The notes under the pieces were generated by a model. That model ran no database searches, was not told the DNA's origin, and saw only the letters and a program-made list of their open reading frames with translations. Of a stretch of DNA of 64,000 nt, positions 61,601 to 64,000 are shown in pieces. A program made the translations under genes and the position numbers. This DNA is from Gnetum montanum (Eukaryota > Streptophyta > Gnetopsida > Gnetales > Gnetaceae), in assembly GCA_015680685.1 (NCBI GenBank), contig MNCI01011925.1, positions 915,017 through 979,016 of the forward strand, in the 5' to 3' direction. The number at the start of each line of letters is the position of its first letter. The stretch's first letter is position 1.

Positions 61601-62340
61601 ATAGGTTGTCATTTATTTAGATATATTTTTTAGCTTTGTGAAGTAATTATTCACGTTGTTTCCTATTCCATTCAATAGGAAGCTCTTGTGTGGTGAGATA
61701 CTAGGTACTCTATAGTCCATGGTTATTCTATTGAATTTATAGCCTTTGGTGTTCTAGTGAAGAAATCCTCATCGGGAAATTGGTTTGATAAGGATTCTAC
61801 TCGGTTTTCTATGTCCCATTTCAACCTTGATAAATGATTATCTACAACATTTTCTGTTCCTTTTTTATTAATCATTGTGATATCAAATTCTTCAAAAATC
61901 ACAAGTCATCTTATCACTCTGAGATTGACCATTGGCTTATTCATTAAAAATTGAATGGCGCTATGGTCTATGTGGACATAAATCTGGCAACCAAGCACAT
62001 AATGTCTAAATTTTTCAAGTGCATACACCATGACCATTAGCTCCTTTTTATTTGTGGTCTACTTTAATTATGCTCTAGTGATGCTCCAGTTGGCACAATG
62101 TATGTAGTACAGTCTCTTTTGACCATCATGTTGTGTTAGTAATATGCCAACTGCATAATTGAAAGCACTAGTCATGATATGAAAAGGCCTTGATCAATCT
62201 AGGGCTTGAAGGATCGGTATGTCAACTAACTTCTATTTCAAATTTTCAAATGCCTTTTCACATGACTCAATCAACTCCAAATGTGCATCCTTCTTTGTGA
62301 TTTCTATCAACTGTTTGGCTATTTTTGAGAAGCTTTCGAT
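61601..62340 (-). pseudogene. RNase H / connection region of element C, decayed
   Basis: Broken frames between RT and integrase. The minus strand near 61980-61940 reads a VYVHIDHSAIQFLMNKP-type RNase H block, and near 61850 a GTENVVDNHLSRLK-type end, both in altered form. No intact frame. Confidence 0.5.
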
Positions 62341-63330
62341 AAATCTTCTGTAGAATCCCTTATGGTCAAAAAAAATCTTACATCTTTTACTGTTTGTGAC
62401 CTTTGAGTAATATTTTAGATGACTTTAATTTTTTCAAGATATACCTTTATACCCTTTTGGGCAATTTTGTGTTCCAATACTATGCCTTCTTTGACCATAA
62501 GATGACTCTTCTACCAATTGGGCTTCAGATTAGTTTCAACATATCTTTTAAGTACTTACTCCAACTAGTCCAAGGCTTGTTTGAAATCTAGCCTGTATGT
62601 GGAGAAATCATCCATAAAAACTTTAACACCATTACCTATCTACTTTTGGAAGATGCTTATAACCAATCTTTGGAATGTTGTTGGTGCATTACATAGACCA
62701 AAAGACCTCTGTCTATAAGCAAACATTCCCCATGGACTCGTGAATGTGGTTTTCTCTTGGTCCATCAGTGTAATGCAGATTTGATTGTATCCACTGTACC
62801 CATCCAGAAAACTATAGTACTCATCTCTTAAAATTATGTCCATGACTTGATCAACAAAGGGCAATGAGAAACGATCCTTAAACATGGCTAAGTCCAACAA
62901 TCAGAAGTCAATGCAGACACACCATCTATCTCCCTTCTTTGAAACTATCACCAAAGGGCTTACTCATTCACTATCTACATTGGATAAATGAATTCTACCT
63001 TTAGCAAATTTTCCAATTCTTTCTTGACTACCTCCTTCAGTTTAGGATTAAGTCTTTGTTGAGGTTGGAATTTTGGTTTGACTATAGGATCAATGTAGAT
63101 TTGGTGTTGGTAAATTCGTGGATCAATTCCTATGATCTCATCATAAGACCACATGAATGATGTAGGCCATTTGTTGAGCACTTCTAGTAGTTTCCCTTTT
63201 TGTTCCTTGTCTAGATTGGCATTAATAATTACTAACTTCTTATTGCTCAAAAAATCATATTCTAATGTTGCTAGTAGGACCTTCAATTCTAATGGTTTTG
63301 GTTCCATTGTGTTTGGGATTTCCAAGTGTC
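62341..63330 (-). pseudogene. reverse transcriptase of element C
   Basis: The linker at 63325-62975 has ELKVLLATLEYDFLSNKKLV and an HQIYIDPIVKPKFQPQQRLN-type block. The palm at 62900-62640 has FLDGYSGYNQICITL and FGLCNAPTTFQRLVISIFQK, then a TAG. The catalytic loop is intact: FMDD at 62618-62607 (minus), followed by FSTYRLDF. Frameshift near 62940. This is Ty3/gypsy type. Confidence 0.75.
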
Positions 63331-64000
63331 CCTAGTTTGTTTCTTCCTCCTAATTATTCTAAGGGTAAGAGTGTCTTTTCCTTAGTTATTCCAACTTATC
63401 TATTTCTGCCACATAGGTATTGATGATCTATTCTTCTGGTTCTGTGTACTTATTAGATTATGTTTCTTCACTGGTAATTAGCCACTAGGTGCCCTCTTGA
63501 TGGGTGGTTGCTGCATATAGGAAATTTTCCACATAACTTGTTTCTACGCATTAATTGCATGCCTTGGTCTCTTTCCATTTAATGCTCCAAATTCTTTGCA
63601 CATAATTACATCCATGATTGCTATATGTAATACATGGAACCCTTCATCTGTGTATGATTCCAGCTTCATCTTCCTTAGAAATTTCCAAGGATAAATCACG
63701 AATTCCAAACCTAGTATCCACAATGTTAAGCCAAGCTCTTCCCATGATAATTGGAAACTCTTCCTTATTTTTCTCCACATGAATTACTAGAAAATCAATA
63801 GGATATGACCAGCCACTAATGGTGGTAATCATATATTCCACTTGTCCAAGTGGAACTATGATTGATTGGTTTGCAACCTCTAAGAGGATGTTATTTTTCT
63901 TTAGTGGTGGGAGGCTCCAGGGCTAGTACATGTCTTGAGATATTAGATTTACTCTAGACCTAGAATCTAATAGAACTTTACATCATCTTTGTCCACTATT
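63331..64000 (-). pseudogene. aspartic protease region of element C, runs off the window
   Basis: The minus strand reads VLLDSRSRVNLIS; the active-site triplet at 63967-63959 is D-S-R where D-S-G is required. SGWSYPIDFLVIHVEKN and FPIIMGRAWLNIVDTRFGI (63820-63700) follow, the protease C-terminal part. The active-site change alone would kill the enzyme. Confidence 0.7.

Larger units (their letters stand above)
54688..64000 (-). mobile_element. Tat-like retrotransposon C, minus orientation, continues past the window
   Basis: In transcription order from 64000 downward: protease, RT, RNase H, integrase, internal polypurine-like tract, spacer, candidate leader intron, ORF2, polypurine tract, 3' LTR. 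It is the only copy here with both pol and ORF2, so it defines the full plan of the A/B/C family. Coding parts carry many stops. Confidence 0.8.

Noticed and set aside
1-64000. CRISPR arrays, bacterial operons, rRNA or functional tRNA genes, host protein-coding genes
   Set aside because: None found. No regularly spaced short repeats, no ribosomal RNA landmarks, and every long frame belongs to a retroelement.

Overview
This 64 kb window looks like intergenic DNA from a very large, repeat-rich plant nuclear genome. It is AT-rich and CpG-poor, and I can recognise no host gene. Almost everything assignable is a nested pile of old LTR retrotransposons plus two LINE 3' ends. The plant assignment rests on three things: plant-type Ty3/gypsy elements (Athila-like and Tat-like) with tRNA-Asp-type primer sites, a plant-type Ty1/copia element primed by initiator Met-tRNA, and the very low CpG. 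A gymnosperm is a reasonable guess, but it is inference only.

Layout. 1-9055: three interlocked members of one Tat-like family. D is the end of a plus LTR at 1-246. E has gag plus a minus LTR at 247-3119 and sits inside B. B contributes spacer, an accessory ORF ('ORF2') and a 3' LTR at 3120-9055. 9192-12227: an LTR-like block. 12233-15400: a minus-strand gypsy pol relic (F). 15753-34206: an Athila-like element (K) with 1.95 kb LTRs, gag and a broken pol. Its right LTR is split by a well-preserved Ty1/copia element (26308-33197) with 510-bp LTRs. 34498-35377: a solo LTR (G). 36237-45550: a complete Tat-like element (A) with gag and ORF2 but no pol. 45725-46800: a LINE 3' end, then an LTR-like block to 49679. 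50441-51240: a CpG-retaining, non-TE-like patch with tandem duplications. 51660-53100: a second LINE, minus strand. 54179-54687: part of a foreign LTR (H), interrupted by element C. C runs on the minus strand from 54688 past the window end: 3' LTR, ORF2, spacer, integrase, RNase H, RT, protease.

Boundaries were set by LTR pairs flanked by matching 5-bp target duplications: atgtc for K, catct for the copia element, aatat for A.

The most interesting signal is in the A/B/C family. These elements carry a roughly 900-codon accessory ORF between pol (or gag, in A) and the 3' LTR. In all three diverged copies the ORF2 ATG lies directly after a splice-acceptor-like AG. A donor-like GTAAG/GTAAA sits 256-318 nt upstream at a homologous place. 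Farther upstream is a TATA box (A, C) or TATA-like sequence (B), with motifs that match each copy's own LTR U3. This suggests ORF2 has its own LTR-like promoter and a spliced leader. A lacks pol but keeps both, so it looks like a non-autonomous derivative.
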